Shown here piece by piece: positions 17,808-27,986 of a stretch of DNA of 64,000 bases; position 1 is the stretch's first letter, and every line of letters starts with the position of its first letter. The position numbers and the translations under genes were made by a program. The stretch comes from an uncultured Clostridia bacterium (GTDB taxonomy: Bacteria; Bacillota; Clostridia; Christensenellales; Borkfalkiaceae), in the NCBI GenBank assembly GCA_934254825.1, contig CAKQMB010000012.1, positions 1 through 64,000 on the forward strand, written 5' to 3'. The notes below the pieces were generated by a model. That model did not search any database. It had not been told where the DNA came from and was given only the letters and a program-made list of their open reading frames with translations.

Positions 17808-17827
17808 ATCGCACATTTCTTAATTGC

Positions 17828-18766
17828 TTATTGTTTTTTGCCTGCTTTGTAATGCCTGTAAAAGGTAACGGGGTTATTGAAGCCGCACTCGTATATTACG
17901 TCGGTGATTTTTCTGTTTGTGCCGTCGGGGGAGTTTAATATTTCTTCAACTTTTTTTATGCGTAACGTGTTGAGGAAAGTGTTGAAGTGCTGTCCGACGG
18001 TTTTGTTGAACATTTTACTGCAATATTCCTTTGTGTAGCCGAAGTGCTTTGCCATTGTCACGAGCGAAATGTTCAGGCGATAGTTGTTTTCTATATAATC
18101 TATAAATTTAATGGCGATATGTTCGGCGCTCGTCGTTTTCAGTTCTGTAAGCGGGTAAAACTTTGAAATAGTATCGAAAAGCAAGTTCGCGTAAGCGCAG
18201 TTCAATAAAAACGTTTTGTCTTTTTCGTCGAGCCATTTTTGCACCAAAGTGATTATTTTCTTGTTGGCTTCCGTGTTCTGCATAAACGCCGGCGGATTTT
18301 TATCTTTGAAATATTGCCTGTAATGATGAGTAAAATCGTGACTTAAAACGATACACAACGCTTCGAGATCGTTCGACTGTTTTTCGTAAAAATGATTTTG
18401 AAATTTATTGCTGAAACATATTTCTCCCGCGTTCACAAGGAAAGTTTGTTCTCCGATATGCGCGGTTGCGGAGCCTTTAAGCATGCAAATCATTTCGATA
18501 CTCTCGTGATAATGCGGCATATCGAGAAGAAAATTCTCCTTTTTCAAAAAGATATGGAAATCGTTGTCGGCTTCGGACTGATAGTTTGAAAAATCCGTTG
18601 ATTTTCTCTTTTTCTGTTTGGATATTTCGGCGTTTCGTTCGTTGATCCAGAAGTCGAGAGTGTCGGCTCCGATCAAATGCTCTTTCAGAATATCTTCTTT
18701 CGATTTATTCTCGTCGAAATACATGCCGAGTATTGTTTCTTTTAATTCCAGGTTTTTGTTTTTCAT
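17828..18766 (-). CDS. AraC-family transcriptional regulator
   Basis: A 312-residue regulator. Residues 1-60 form an extra charged helical segment (EDILKEHLIGADTLDFWI) rarely seen at the N-terminus of this family. A cupin sensor follows (MPHYHESIEMICMLKGSA), then the C-terminal AraC double HTH with LVTMAKHFGYTKEYCSKMF and ITDVIYECGFNNPVTFYRHY. It is divergent from the lipoprotein operon at 19004, its probable target. A perfect TTGACA-16-TATAAT promoter lies so close that the transcript should start zero to two bases before the ATG, and no Shine-Dalgarno sequence is present. Confidence 0.88.
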   Translation of the reverse strand: MKNKNLELKETILGMYFDENKSKEDILKEHLIGADTLDFWINERNAEISKQKKRKSTDFSNYQSEADNDFHIFLKKENFLLDMPHYHESIEMICMLKGSATAHIGEQTFLVNAGEICFSNKFQNHFYEKQSNDLEALCIVLSHDFTHHYRQYFKDKNPPAFMQNTEANKKIITLVQKWLDEKDKTFLLNCAYANLLFDTISKFYPLTELKTTSAEHIAIKFIDYIENNYRLNISLVTMAKHFGYTKEYCSKMFNKTVGQHFNTFLNTLRIKKVEEILNSPDGTNRKITDVIYECGFNNPVTFYRHYKAGKKQ

Positions 18767-18774
18767 ACTTATTC

Positions 18775-18802
18775 ATTATACTTAAAAATTAAAAAATGTC
18801 AA
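18775..18802 (-). promoter_or_regulatory. Consensus sigma-A promoter of the second AraC gene
   Basis: TTGACA (18797-18802), 16-base spacer, TATAAT (18775-18780), both boxes perfect on the minus strand. The start codon (18766) is eight bases after the -10 box. Confidence 0.85.
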
Positions 18803-18972
18803 TAACAAATATCGAAACTTAGTCTGATTTTCGCCATAAAACCCCGCTATCAGCCGTAAATGCGGACAAAAAGAGGTTTTTTAATTGTTTTCAGGCAAAA
18901 AATGCAAATTAAAACATCTTAATTTTTGTTATATTGTTTGTAATAATTGATATAGAAAAAGCGCGTTCTCTG

Positions 18973-18981
18973 TGCTATAAT
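18973..18981 (+). promoter_or_regulatory. Extended -10 promoter for the lipoprotein operon
   Basis: TGCTATAAT gives a TGN-extended -10 box 23 bases before the GTG at 19004. No good -35 box is seen, which suggests dependence on an activator such as the divergent AraC protein. Confidence 0.55.
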
Positions 18982-19003
18982 GGAAACAACATGGGAGGAA
19001 AAG

Positions 19004-20125
19004 GTGAAAAAAATCGTTTGCATACTTTTAATGCTTGCAAATCTTGCGTTTGTTTCATGCTCGAAATCGGACGGCGGAAACGAAATAAAAATCGATAAAC
19101 CTACGGCAGACGCATTTGTTTCGCTTAACGGAGACGAAATAAGCGACTTTGCGGAAAATTACATAACCGGCGCGGGCTATGCGCACATAAACAAATCTCT
19201 CGGCGATCATTATTATCCCGAACCGCTTGTTTTCGAGTGGCGGGATACGCAAAATACGGACTACACGTTGTTTATTTCCGAAAATTCGGACATGAGCAAT
19301 GCTCGCGAATATAAAACCGATGAAACGCGAATCGAAGTCGGCGGTTTGATTGCGGGCATTAAATACTATTATAAGGTAAAAGGCGGCGGCAAAGAAAGCA
19401 AAATTTATTCTTTTACCACGAAAAGACAGCCGAGAACGGTTAAAATCGACGGAGTGTCCAACACGCGAGATATCGGCGGGTATGAAACCGAAAGCGGTTT
19501 TGTCCGGCAAGGTCTGGTTTACAGAGGTGCCGCGCCGGACGATATTACGGAAAACGGCAAAAGATGGTTTGAAAACGCGGGCATAAAAACGATTATCGAT
19601 TTAAGGGAAGCGACGGGCAGAAAAAGAAATCTTTACGACCTTAATATAAACTATATCGAAATTCCCGAAAAGGGTTGCGCATGCTATATAGACGGCGATA
19701 AGGGAATCAGATCGCCCGAATATCTTGCGGGGCTGATCGCGGCGATGAAAGCTTTTGCCGTAAAAGATAATTATCCGATTTACTTTCATTGCCGGATAGG
19801 GCGTGACAGAACGGGTACGATTGCTTATATGTTGAACGGACTTCCGGGCGTTGATCATTACACGTTGACTATGGACTATGAATTGTCTTGTTTTTCGGTT
19901 GCGGGATGCGTAGATTATGACGATAAAGAAAAGCAAGCCAAAAACATGTCGGGCGCGATGGACGCAATGTATTCGTATTTTATGAGATACTCAAAGTATA
20001 AAGGAAGCGCGGAAGCGAGCGTGAAGGACGGAATAGAAAAATTTCTTCTGGATAACGGCGTTACCGCGGATGAAATTGCAAATATAAGAGAAATAATGAC
20101 GGAGGAAGCAGTTAATGCGGGCTAA
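19004..20125 (+). CDS. Tyrosine-phosphatase-like lipoprotein
   Basis: A 373-residue lipoprotein (lipobox FVSC, Cys near 18). I chose the GTG at 19004 because GGGAGG ends five bases upstream and the signal peptide then starts MKKIVCILL; the ATG at 18980 overlaps the -10 box. Residues of about 60-140 look like a fibronectin-type or Ig-like module (GLIAGIKYYYKV). The rest matches tyrosine phosphatases of the Y_phosphatase3 type: NTRDIGGY near 150, IDLRE near 195 and the P-loop HCRIGRDRTG with catalytic Cys263 and Arg269. Because it is anchored outside the cell, the substrate is probably not an intracellular phosphoprotein; a phosphorylated glycan or inositol phosphate is possible but unproven. 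The next gene overlaps its end. Confidence 0.82.
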   Translation: MKKIVCILLMLANLAFVSCSKSDGGNEIKIDKPTADAFVSLNGDEISDFAENYITGAGYAHINKSLGDHYYPEPLVFEWRDTQNTDYTLFISENSDMSNAREYKTDETRIEVGGLIAGIKYYYKVKGGGKESKIYSFTTKRQPRTVKIDGVSNTRDIGGYETESGFVRQGLVYRGAAPDDITENGKRWFENAGIKTIIDLREATGRKRNLYDLNINYIEIPEKGCACYIDGDKGIRSPEYLAGLIAAMKAFAVKDNYPIYFHCRIGRDRTGTIAYMLNGLPGVDHYTLTMDYELSCFSVAGCVDYDDKEKQAKNMSGAMDAMYSYFMRYSKYKGSAEASVKDGIEKFLLDNGVTADEIANIREIMTEEAVNAG

Positions 20126-21944
20126 AAACAAAACAATTTTACTTCTCGCGAGCGTTCTCGTTCTGAGTTTAACGCTTTTCGTCGCGGGGTGCGGAAAAGA
20201 ACAATCCGACTCTTCTGCGGACGAAAACAAGCTCTATACGATATCTTTCGACACTTGTATCGATCTGCCGACGAACAAGGCTCTCGACCAGAAACTTCAT
20301 AAAGGCGAGCTTGTTCGTCAACCCGATATCAAGGTTCGCGGATCCAATCCCGACGGAAAGAGAGTTTCGGGCTGGTATGAGGACGAAACCTACGAAAACG
20401 AGTGGGATTTCGGTCTCGATAAGGTTACGGGAGATATGACTTTATATGCCAAGTGGGATTCTTATTACATGGTAAGATATTACCTTGCAAACTCGTCCGC
20501 GCCCGTTTTCGAAACGGAAGTTAAGGGCGGGAGAAAGGTTGCGAGAGCGGACGATTCCGTTTACGGATACAAGATAAAAGGATACTACTCAACGAGTGAT
20601 TTTGAAGAAGGCACCGAGTTCGATTTTGCGCAGCCGATAAACAAAACCACCGATATTTATATCGACGCGGAAGATTATTTCTATTTTGACGGCGCGTCGA
20701 TAGCAAACGCGTTCAGGGCTGTTGCCGCGCCGAGCGGACAGGGTTCTACGGCGGGAAGCGTTGCCTACGAAAGCAAAAACGGCGAAGAATACGCGCGCGT
20801 CAATTTCGGATACAGTACGGCAAGAGACCCGTATATCTGCGCCGAAGCGTTGAACGCCGATATAACGAGATCGCAGATAATCGAGATAAAATTCAAAAAT
20901 CTCGGCAAGGCAAGTCAGCTTATGTTTTACTGGCTTATTAAAGACGAGAACGGAAAGTTTATCGGAAGCACCGATTATTCGGGAGCGCAAAGCGTATGTT
21001 ATACTTACCAAGCCGGGCAGACGAGCATGAGCGAAGAGGACGACTGGATCGTTTTAAGAATAAACGCCGCCGCGAACGAGCTTTCTTTTGAAGGAAACAA
21101 CCTCTGGAAAGACGGTAAAAGATTGTATGCTTTCAGAATTCAGTCGCTTTACGCAAGCCAAAGCTCGTCCGATCTTTCAAACGAACTTCTTATCGATTAT
21201 ATAAAAGGCGTTTACGACGAGAATTACGACAGCGAAAAGATGCTCGTGAAATTCAATTTTAACGGACTCGTCCGCGAAGCGAGAGTTTCGGAAGGCGCTG
21301 CGATAGGCGACGAAAAGGCGACTTCGATTTGCGCGGGATATAACGTCCTCGGATATTATAAAGACAGTGCGTATACGCAGAAATTCGACGTCGAAAACAC
21401 GATGATAATCGGCGAAACGGAAATTTTCGTAAAAACCGACGGAAAGGTTTACTTTGACAGTAAAGGACTTTACGACTATTTCAAGCCTACCGCGGCAACG
21501 ATGTCGGGGTCAACGATCGGTTATTCCGAAATGACGGAAGACGGCAATCTGAAAGTGAATTTCGGATACAGCGTGATTGCCGATCCGAGCATTACCGTAA
21601 GCGACGCGAAGCTCGATATTTCAAACGTCACGAAAATCAAAGTTAAGCTTAAAAATCTCGGAAAAGCTCGGCAACTCGCCCTTTACTGGACAGCAAAGGA
21701 CGCAAACGGCGAATTTATCGGCGGAAGCGATTATGCGGGCGGGCGCGACGCATGGTGCGCTCTTTCAAAAACGCTTATGAGCGAAGACGACGAGTGGATA
21801 TATGCGGAATTCGATCTTTCGGCGAACGAATACTGGACAAACGCGAAAGAACTCGTCAAGCTCAGAGTCCAATCGGTATATGCAAGCGAAAATGCAGAGG
21901 ATTTGTCAAACGAGATGATTTTTGCCGAACTTACAGGCGAATAA
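20115..21944 (+). CDS. InlB-repeat lipoprotein with a duplicated sandwich module
   Basis: A 609-residue lipoprotein (lipobox VAGC). Residues of about 40-115 are an InlB-like repeat ending in GDMTLYAKWD, with a second, shorter one to about 180. Two related modules of roughly 165 residues follow, near 190-360 and 440-609. They share FDG/FDS, NFGYS, DPYI/DPSI, KFKNLGKASQL against KLKNLGKARQL, and LRIQSLYAS or LRVQSVYAS. The modules look like paired carbohydrate-binding domains, though no known family was recognised. The start overlaps the phosphatase gene by 11 bases with GGAGGA upstream. Confidence 0.75.
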   Translation: MRAKNKTILLLASVLVLSLTLFVAGCGKEQSDSSADENKLYTISFDTCIDLPTNKALDQKLHKGELVRQPDIKVRGSNPDGKRVSGWYEDETYENEWDFGLDKVTGDMTLYAKWDSYYMVRYYLANSSAPVFETEVKGGRKVARADDSVYGYKIKGYYSTSDFEEGTEFDFAQPINKTTDIYIDAEDYFYFDGASIANAFRAVAAPSGQGSTAGSVAYESKNGEEYARVNFGYSTARDPYICAEALNADITRSQIIEIKFKNLGKASQLMFYWLIKDENGKFIGSTDYSGAQSVCYTYQAGQTSMSEEDDWIVLRINAAANELSFEGNNLWKDGKRLYAFRIQSLYASQSSSDLSNELLIDYIKGVYDENYDSEKMLVKFNFNGLVREARVSEGAAIGDEKATSICAGYNVLGYYKDSAYTQKFDVENTMIIGETEIFVKTDGKVYFDSKGLYDYFKPTAATMSGSTIGYSEMTEDGNLKVNFGYSVIADPSITVSDAKLDISNVTKIKVKLKNLGKARQLALYWTAKDANGEFIGGSDYAGGRDAWCALSKTLMSEDDEWIYAEFDLSANEYWTNAKELVKLRVQSVYASENAEDLSNEMIFAELTGE

Positions 21945-21955
21945 AAGGAGTCGGT

Positions 21956-24529
21956 ATGAAGAAATTAAACAAAATAATCGCTATACTATTTTCAATCGTT
22001 ATTTGTTCGTTTTCCTTTTCGGGTTGCGGCGACGCAGGCTCGGATAGTTCGGGTTCGGCAGATTCTTCGGGATCGTCGGTAACCCCGCCTCCCGTTGAGG
22101 AGACGGAGGTTATAGACCTTGCGGGGCAGACCGAACTCGCTTCCACCGTGACCTATGCGAACAAGGTTGCGAACGGCGTTCAGGCGTATTACGAAAACGG
22201 CGAATACGAGGACGAGTCGTATATAGTCAAAAACAAAATCTCGTCTTTTTCGCACCTTCTTAAAGGCGCGAGCAAGACGGTAGAGTATTTCAAAAATTCG
22301 CAGGGTAAAAGCTATCTGGAAAACACGATGGACGTTTACGCGGTCAGCGCGGGCGAAAGGGTTTATGCCAAAAAGTATGCCAAAGACGCGAGAGTAAACA
22401 CAACCGATTTCGGCTATTACTATTACGCCGTGAACGTGAGAGACCTTTCTTTCGACGGCATTTCGTGCCATCTCGAAAAAATCTACCACACTTATCCCGA
22501 CAAAGTAAACGAAGAATTTCGTATAATCTCGGGCGGAGCTATGGCGGACGTGGAAGCCTTCGGCTTCGAAGTGAAAATCGCGCGCGACGGCGTTGCGGCG
22601 TTTGAAGTCGCGGATTCTGCGGGCAGACATAATTCGCAGGGCGAATACGACGAGAATACAATCGAATACGTTGCGATCGACGTTAAAGACGCAGGCGTTA
22701 TCGGTTTTATTTTCTCGGATAAAGCCTATAAAGTACGGGTTGTTTTCACCGATAAATATATCACTATAAGGCAGGAGATCGCCGTCGATACGAGCGAAAT
22801 GCCGTCGGGCGCGGATATGAGCTTCGGAAACAGAATTTATAACGACGAAACTCATTCTTTCGACGGGATAAGGCTTGCGAACGAGATCGAAAGAAATCCG
22901 CTCGCGGCTTCGAATGTCAAGGTCGAAAACAAGGACGGAGCGAAATACGTCGGTTACGACGCTCTTAAAGGCTGTTACGAGTTTAAGCTCGACGGCGAGA
23001 GTTTTTATACGGCGTATTACGAAAATCAACAGAAAAAGTTCGAAGAAAGCGTTGAAATCACGGGCGACGAATACGACAGAAACATGTACGTTCTCGTTCA
23101 CACCGATTATCCGCTCGAAGGAGCCGCGCTTCTGGACGGCGACGATTTACAGGTTCCCGTTCCCGTGCAGGTTTCCAAAAACTTCGGACACGAAAAAGAA
23201 GAACCCGTGTACGACCCCGCCGATAAAATTTACGGCGACAGCTATCTGCCGATAGTTGTCGAGAAAAACGGCAAAAAGGACTTCACAGTGGTGAACGTTT
23301 ATCAGAAATGGGGTAATTACGACATAAAACAGCTTTCTTCCATTTCCTATTACACGTCGTATTATCATTTGTCCACGGGCGTACACGAGACAAACTGCAT
23401 CGCGCCGTATTATGCGGTGAAAGGTCCCGGGCTTAATTACGCTTCTTTCGGAAAGAGCTGGTTTATGCCGGATTTCAGAGGCGCAAGCGGCGATATGTGG
23501 ACGTATGGCGACCCGCAGTTCAATTCCGCGGGCATGCTTATGAGCGTCAATTCGGACGACGGATATATGCTTTGCAATTATCAGGGTTCGGATATCCGCT
23601 CTTCGGGCTTGACGTATGCCGATCTCGATTATTCTTTCGTTTCCGAGGACGGAGCGTTCGAATATACGATGCGCCACGTCGAAATGCCGCAACGCGACGA
23701 GGCGAGAACGTATTATACTATTTCGATTAAGTTTTTGAAAGACAAGACTTACGAAAAAGGCACTTTGTCCTTAGCTTCGTTCAACGGAAGAAACTGTACT
23801 TACAAATATTCCTCTTATTTAGGCGAGGACGGAACGGAAAAACAGATAACCAACAAAACGGCGTTATCGGGCGAAACAAAGATTTACGAACTCCACAAAG
23901 GTTCGTCGTATTTCACCCTTTACGGAATAAACGAACCCGACACCAACGATCAGGCAAACTTCGGACTTATCGTCAAAAACGGAAAGGTTACGACGGGCGG
24001 CAAGCAAAGCGATGTTCCTTTCGGATATCTTAACGATTGGAGAGACGGGCTTAATTACGGTTCGCTCACATTATCCGAAAACGCTTCGTTCAAGGCGGGA
24101 GATACGATCGAAACCGACGTTATATTCCTCTCTTACGGCAAAGTCGGGCAGACGACCTGCGACAACGTGAAAACCGTTTATAACGACAGCGTGCTTAATC
24201 CTTTGAAGATTTCCGCGCTTAACGGAAAAACGATTGCGGACGGATATATCCCCACGATCGAAGCGAAGAACAACTCGGCTGAATTTTCCTTATCCGGCGG
24301 CATTTACGGCAAAAACGAAGTTAATTACACCGTGAAAGTTACGGGCGTAACAAAGCTTGCGAAACCCTCTCTTTATGAATATAAAGACGGCGAATGGGTC
24401 AAAACCGAGCTTTCGAGCGCGGTCGGTTACGACGGTTACGGCGTTAAATGCGAAAACGGAAAACTCACATATTCTTTCGTGTTCACACAGAACAGGAACG
24501 GAAGAATTTACAGACTTACAGTAGAATAA
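21956..24529 (+). CDS. Uncharacterised large lipoprotein
   Basis: An 857-residue lipoprotein. The frame is open from 21752, but the ATG at 21956 follows AAAGGAG and starts a clear signal peptide ending in the lipobox FSGC, followed by a Ser-rich linker. The body is beta-rich, with no repeats that I can see. Notable segments are SFGKSWFMPDFRGASGDMW near residue 500, which is rich in Trp, Phe and Asp, and YLNDWRDGLNYGSL near 690. These could line a sugar-binding or catalytic cleft, but no family is recognised. Its operon position between carbohydrate-binding-like and solute-binding lipoproteins argues for a glycan-related role. Confidence 0.7.
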   Translation: MKKLNKIIAILFSIVICSFSFSGCGDAGSDSSGSADSSGSSVTPPPVEETEVIDLAGQTELASTVTYANKVANGVQAYYENGEYEDESYIVKNKISSFSHLLKGASKTVEYFKNSQGKSYLENTMDVYAVSAGERVYAKKYAKDARVNTTDFGYYYYAVNVRDLSFDGISCHLEKIYHTYPDKVNEEFRIISGGAMADVEAFGFEVKIARDGVAAFEVADSAGRHNSQGEYDENTIEYVAIDVKDAGVIGFIFSDKAYKVRVVFTDKYITIRQEIAVDTSEMPSGADMSFGNRIYNDETHSFDGIRLANEIERNPLAASNVKVENKDGAKYVGYDALKGCYEFKLDGESFYTAYYENQQKKFEESVEITGDEYDRNMYVLVHTDYPLEGAALLDGDDLQVPVPVQVSKNFGHEKEEPVYDPADKIYGDSYLPIVVEKNGKKDFTVVNVYQKWGNYDIKQLSSISYYTSYYHLSTGVHETNCIAPYYAVKGPGLNYASFGKSWFMPDFRGASGDMWTYGDPQFNSAGMLMSVNSDDGYMLCNYQGSDIRSSGLTYADLDYSFVSEDGAFEYTMRHVEMPQRDEARTYYTISIKFLKDKTYEKGTLSLASFNGRNCTYKYSSYLGEDGTEKQITNKTALSGETKIYELHKGSSYFTLYGINEPDTNDQANFGLIVKNGKVTTGGKQSDVPFGYLNDWRDGLNYGSLTLSENASFKAGDTIETDVIFLSYGKVGQTTCDNVKTVYNDSVLNPLKISALNGKTIADGYIPTIEAKNNSAEFSLSGGIYGKNEVNYTVKVTGVTKLAKPSLYEYKDGEWVKTELSSAVGYDGYGVKCENGKLTYSFVFTQNRNGRIYRLTVE

Positions 24530-24545
24530 AAAGGAGCTAAATTTT

Positions 24546-25322
24546 ATGAAAAAAAGAATTGCATCGTTACTTTTTGCCTCGGTTCTTGCGCTTTCGATGA
24601 CTGCGTGCGGCGGCGGAAACGATTCTGCCGGCAGCGGCAACGGCGGAGAATCGGGAAATACGGGAATGATAACTCAGCAGCCTTTGACGCTTGAAAATTT
24701 CAACGCCGATTATTATCCCGTTTCGTCCGAGATCAAACAGATGAACGGAACGATAGACGTCGTTATTCAGTTTGAGTCCACGGAACCTGCGTGGCAGGCT
24801 CTTGCAGACGAATATCAGAGGCTTCACAGCGACGCCGTTACCGTTAATATCGGTATAGAGGGCATTCAGTCCAATTACAGAGATAAGCTTACAACCGAGC
24901 TTAACAGCGGCAAAACCGACTGGGATATCGTTCAGGGCAACCTTGTCAACGACCTTTCGGCAAAATGCGTCAACATGGCGGGCGCGATCAACAAAAAGAA
25001 CGCTTATGCGGGCAACGAAACGTGGAAAAAGGTACTTACCGAAAACGCGTACAGAACGGACGCGAGCGGTTCGGGTTCGGTTTATATAATCAACTCGCAG
25101 AACCTGCAAACGGCGTGGTTTGTAAACACGGTGGCGTTTAACGCCGCGCAAACCGAAGCGACGAAAGACGGCGTGACCCTTAAACAAACGCCCGCAACGT
25201 GGGACGAGCTTATGCTTGTGTGCGAGTATATGAAAAAAGCGGGTTACAAATATCCGCTCGGAGTTTCTTTGCACGAAGATTCTGTCAACGGCTATCAGTT
25301 CTCGTGGCTTCTTCGCGTATAA
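24546..25322 (+). pseudogene. 3'-truncated sugar-binding lipoprotein
   Basis: A 258-residue frame with a good AAAGGAG site, signal peptide and lipobox MTAC. The sequence reads as the N-terminal lobe of a family 1 solute-binding protein (DVVIQFESTEPAWQALADEY, PATWDELMLVCEYMKKAGY). It stops at SWLLRV, about half the normal 450-550 residues, and no permease genes follow. At the stop the DNA becomes the middle of an hsdR gene, so the gene has lost its 3' half or the contig is joined wrongly here. A binding protein of this size would lack its second lobe and should not work. Confidence 0.82.
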
Positions 25323-27774
25323 CACAACGAGATATAATCATATTAAGGATATGAATTCCGAAAGAAAGGGCAAAACGAGCAATTCTTTTGAATTTACTTC
25401 CTTTTGGGCGGACGAGAAAAACCGCATTATTCCCGACCTTATCGATTTTACCAAGACGTTTTTCGCAAAGCATACGATTTTGAATATTCTGGCGAAATAT
25501 TGCGTGTTTACTTCCGAAAACCAACTTTTGGTTATGCGCCCGTATCAAATCGTTGCAACCGAAAAGATATTAAACAGAATACAAATTTCGTACAACTATA
25601 AAAAATACGGAAGCGTTGCGGGCGGCGGATATATTTGGCACACAACGGGTAGCGGTAAAACGCTTACTTCGTTTAAGACGGCGCAACTTGCAAGCAAATT
25701 GCCGTATATAGAAAAAGTTTTGTTCGTTGTTGACAGAAAAGACCTTGACTATCAGACGATGAAGGAATACGACCGATTTGAAAAAGGCGCGGCGAACAGC
25801 AACGTTTCTACGGCGGTATTAAAACGGCAACTCGAAGACGATAAATCGAAGATTATCATTACAACGATACAAAAATTAAGCACGTTCGTGAAGAAGAATA
25901 TCGGACATGCCGTGTTCGATAAGCAAATCGTTATCATTTTCGACGAGTGTCATCGTTCGCAATTCGGCGATATGCACAAGGCGATTACGAAATATTTCAA
26001 GAAATATTATCTTTTCGGATTTACAGGTACGCCGATTTTTGCCGTGAACGCAGGGGCTTCTAAAAATCCGAATTTACGCACGACAGAGCAGGCATTTGGC
26101 GATAAACTTCATACTTACACGATCGTTGACGCTATCAACGATAAAAACGTTTTGCCGTTCCGTGTGGACTATTTCAAAACGATGGACAAAGAACCCGATA
26201 TTGACGATAAAGACGTGTGGGATATCGACCGCGAAAAGGCATATCTTGCGCCCGAAAGGATATCGAAAGTCGTTGCATATATTTTAGAACATTTTGCGCA
26301 GAAAACAAAGCGTGATAAAGGGTATCAATTCAAGCAACTTATAAACGTGGAAGAGGTTGCCAAGGCGAAAAATGGACGGGATACGCAAGAAGTTAAAAAT
26401 AAAATATTTGTAAAAGGGTTTAACTCGATTTTAGCGGTTTCTTCCGTTGAGGCGGCAAGGCTCTACTATACCGAATTTCAAAAACAGATGAAAGCGCACC
26501 CCGAACAGGCGATAAAAATCGCTACGATTTACTCTTTTGCACCGAACGAAGAGGAAGACAACGGATTTTTAGGCGAAGAAAATTCGGACGATACGAGCGC
26601 GCTCGACGCTTCTTCGCGTGACTTTTTAGAGGGCGCGATTAAAGAGTATAACGCGTATTTCGGGACGAATTACGATACTTCTGCGGACAAGTTCCCGAAT
26701 TATTATAAAGACGTATCTTTGCGAATGAAAAACAAAGATATCGACTTGCTTATCGTCGTGAATATGTTCTTGACGGGGTTCGACGCGACGACTTTGAACA
26801 CGCTTTGGGTGGATAAAAACCTGAAAATGCACGGGCTTATTCAAGCGTATTCGAGAACGAACCGAATTTTGAATTCGGTAAAAACTTTCGGCAATATCGT
26901 ATGTTTCCGCAACTTGCAAAAGCGTACCGACGAAGCTATTTCACTCTTCGGCGACAGAGAGGCGGGCGGTATCGTTTTAATGCGCGGTTTTAAAGATTAT
27001 TACGACGGATACGTTGACGAGCTCGGGGATAAACACGACGGCTTTAAGGATATGATTGCCGAACTTACCGCTAAATTTCCGCTTGACGAGGAGCGCATAA
27101 CGGGCGAAAAGGCGCAAAAAGAATTTATCGCGTTATTCGGCGCTGTGCTTAGAATGCGCAATCTCTTAACCGCTTTTGATGATTTTGAAGGAAATGAAAT
27201 TCTTTCGGAAAGAGATTTGCAGGATTATTTAGGGAGATATCAGGATCTTCGCGACGAGTGGAAGAAAAAGAGAGAAAACGAAGAGAAGGAAGATATTACC
27301 GACGACGTTGTATTCGAACTCGAACTCGTAAAACAAATTGAAATAAATATCGACTATATCTTAATACTCGTTACGAAATATCACGATTCGCATTGCGATG
27401 ATAAAGAAACGCTGATTACGATAAGAAAATCTATCGACGCAAGCCCCGAACTGCGTAGTAAAAAAGCTTTGATTGAAAATTTTATCAACGGAATCAACGA
27501 TGTTGACGACGTTATGGCGGAGTGGCATTCCTACATAGCGGCGGAGAAAGAAAAGCAATTAAACGAAATTATTGCCGAAGAAAAATTGAAAGCGGACGAA
27601 ACGAAAAAGTTTGTGGATAACGCGATTGCGGACGGAGAAATGCGCACGACGGGAACGGATATCGATAAACTTATGCCGCCGATTTCAAGGTTCGGGAACA
27701 CCAATCGCGAAAAGAAAAAGCAGACGATTATCGAAAAATTGAAAGCCTTTTTCGAGCGTTTCTTCGGCGTGTGA
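25318..27774 (+). pseudogene. hsdR: Type I restriction enzyme subunit R, 5'-truncated
   Basis: About 818 codons of a type I restriction motor subunit. Present are the segment TSNSFEFTSFWADEKN that precedes the motor domain, the Walker A motif TTGSGKTLTSF, the DECHRSQFG box, the FTGTPIF motif III and the GFDATTLNTLWVDK region. The C-terminal helical part is also intact. Full HsdR proteins are about 1000-1050 residues; the missing 200-250 at the N-terminus contain the nuclease domain. Protein-like sequence continues upstream of the first ATG (25351) to YNTTRYNHIKD, right up to the end of the truncated binding-protein gene. No hsdM or hsdS gene lies in the window. It is a remnant or a contig join, not a working restriction system. 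Confidence 0.88.
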
Positions 27775-27986
27775 GCGGAAATGAAAACAAAAAGCCGAAA
27801 AATGGTTTACATTATTCGGATTTGGCGATAAAATGTAGGCAGAGTCGGCGTTATTCTTGGTCGACATTGTCGGGCAGTAATAAAATTAACCGTAATATAG
27901 CATAGCGTCGATTAAAGTTTTGTCGGATTTTTGAAAATAAAATTCGGGGAAATAAAAACGAATAAAATATTTTGGAGGTAAAAATT

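Noticed and set aside
25351..27774. A working type I restriction system
   Set aside because: HsdR lacks its nuclease domain, and no methylase or specificity subunit is present in the window.
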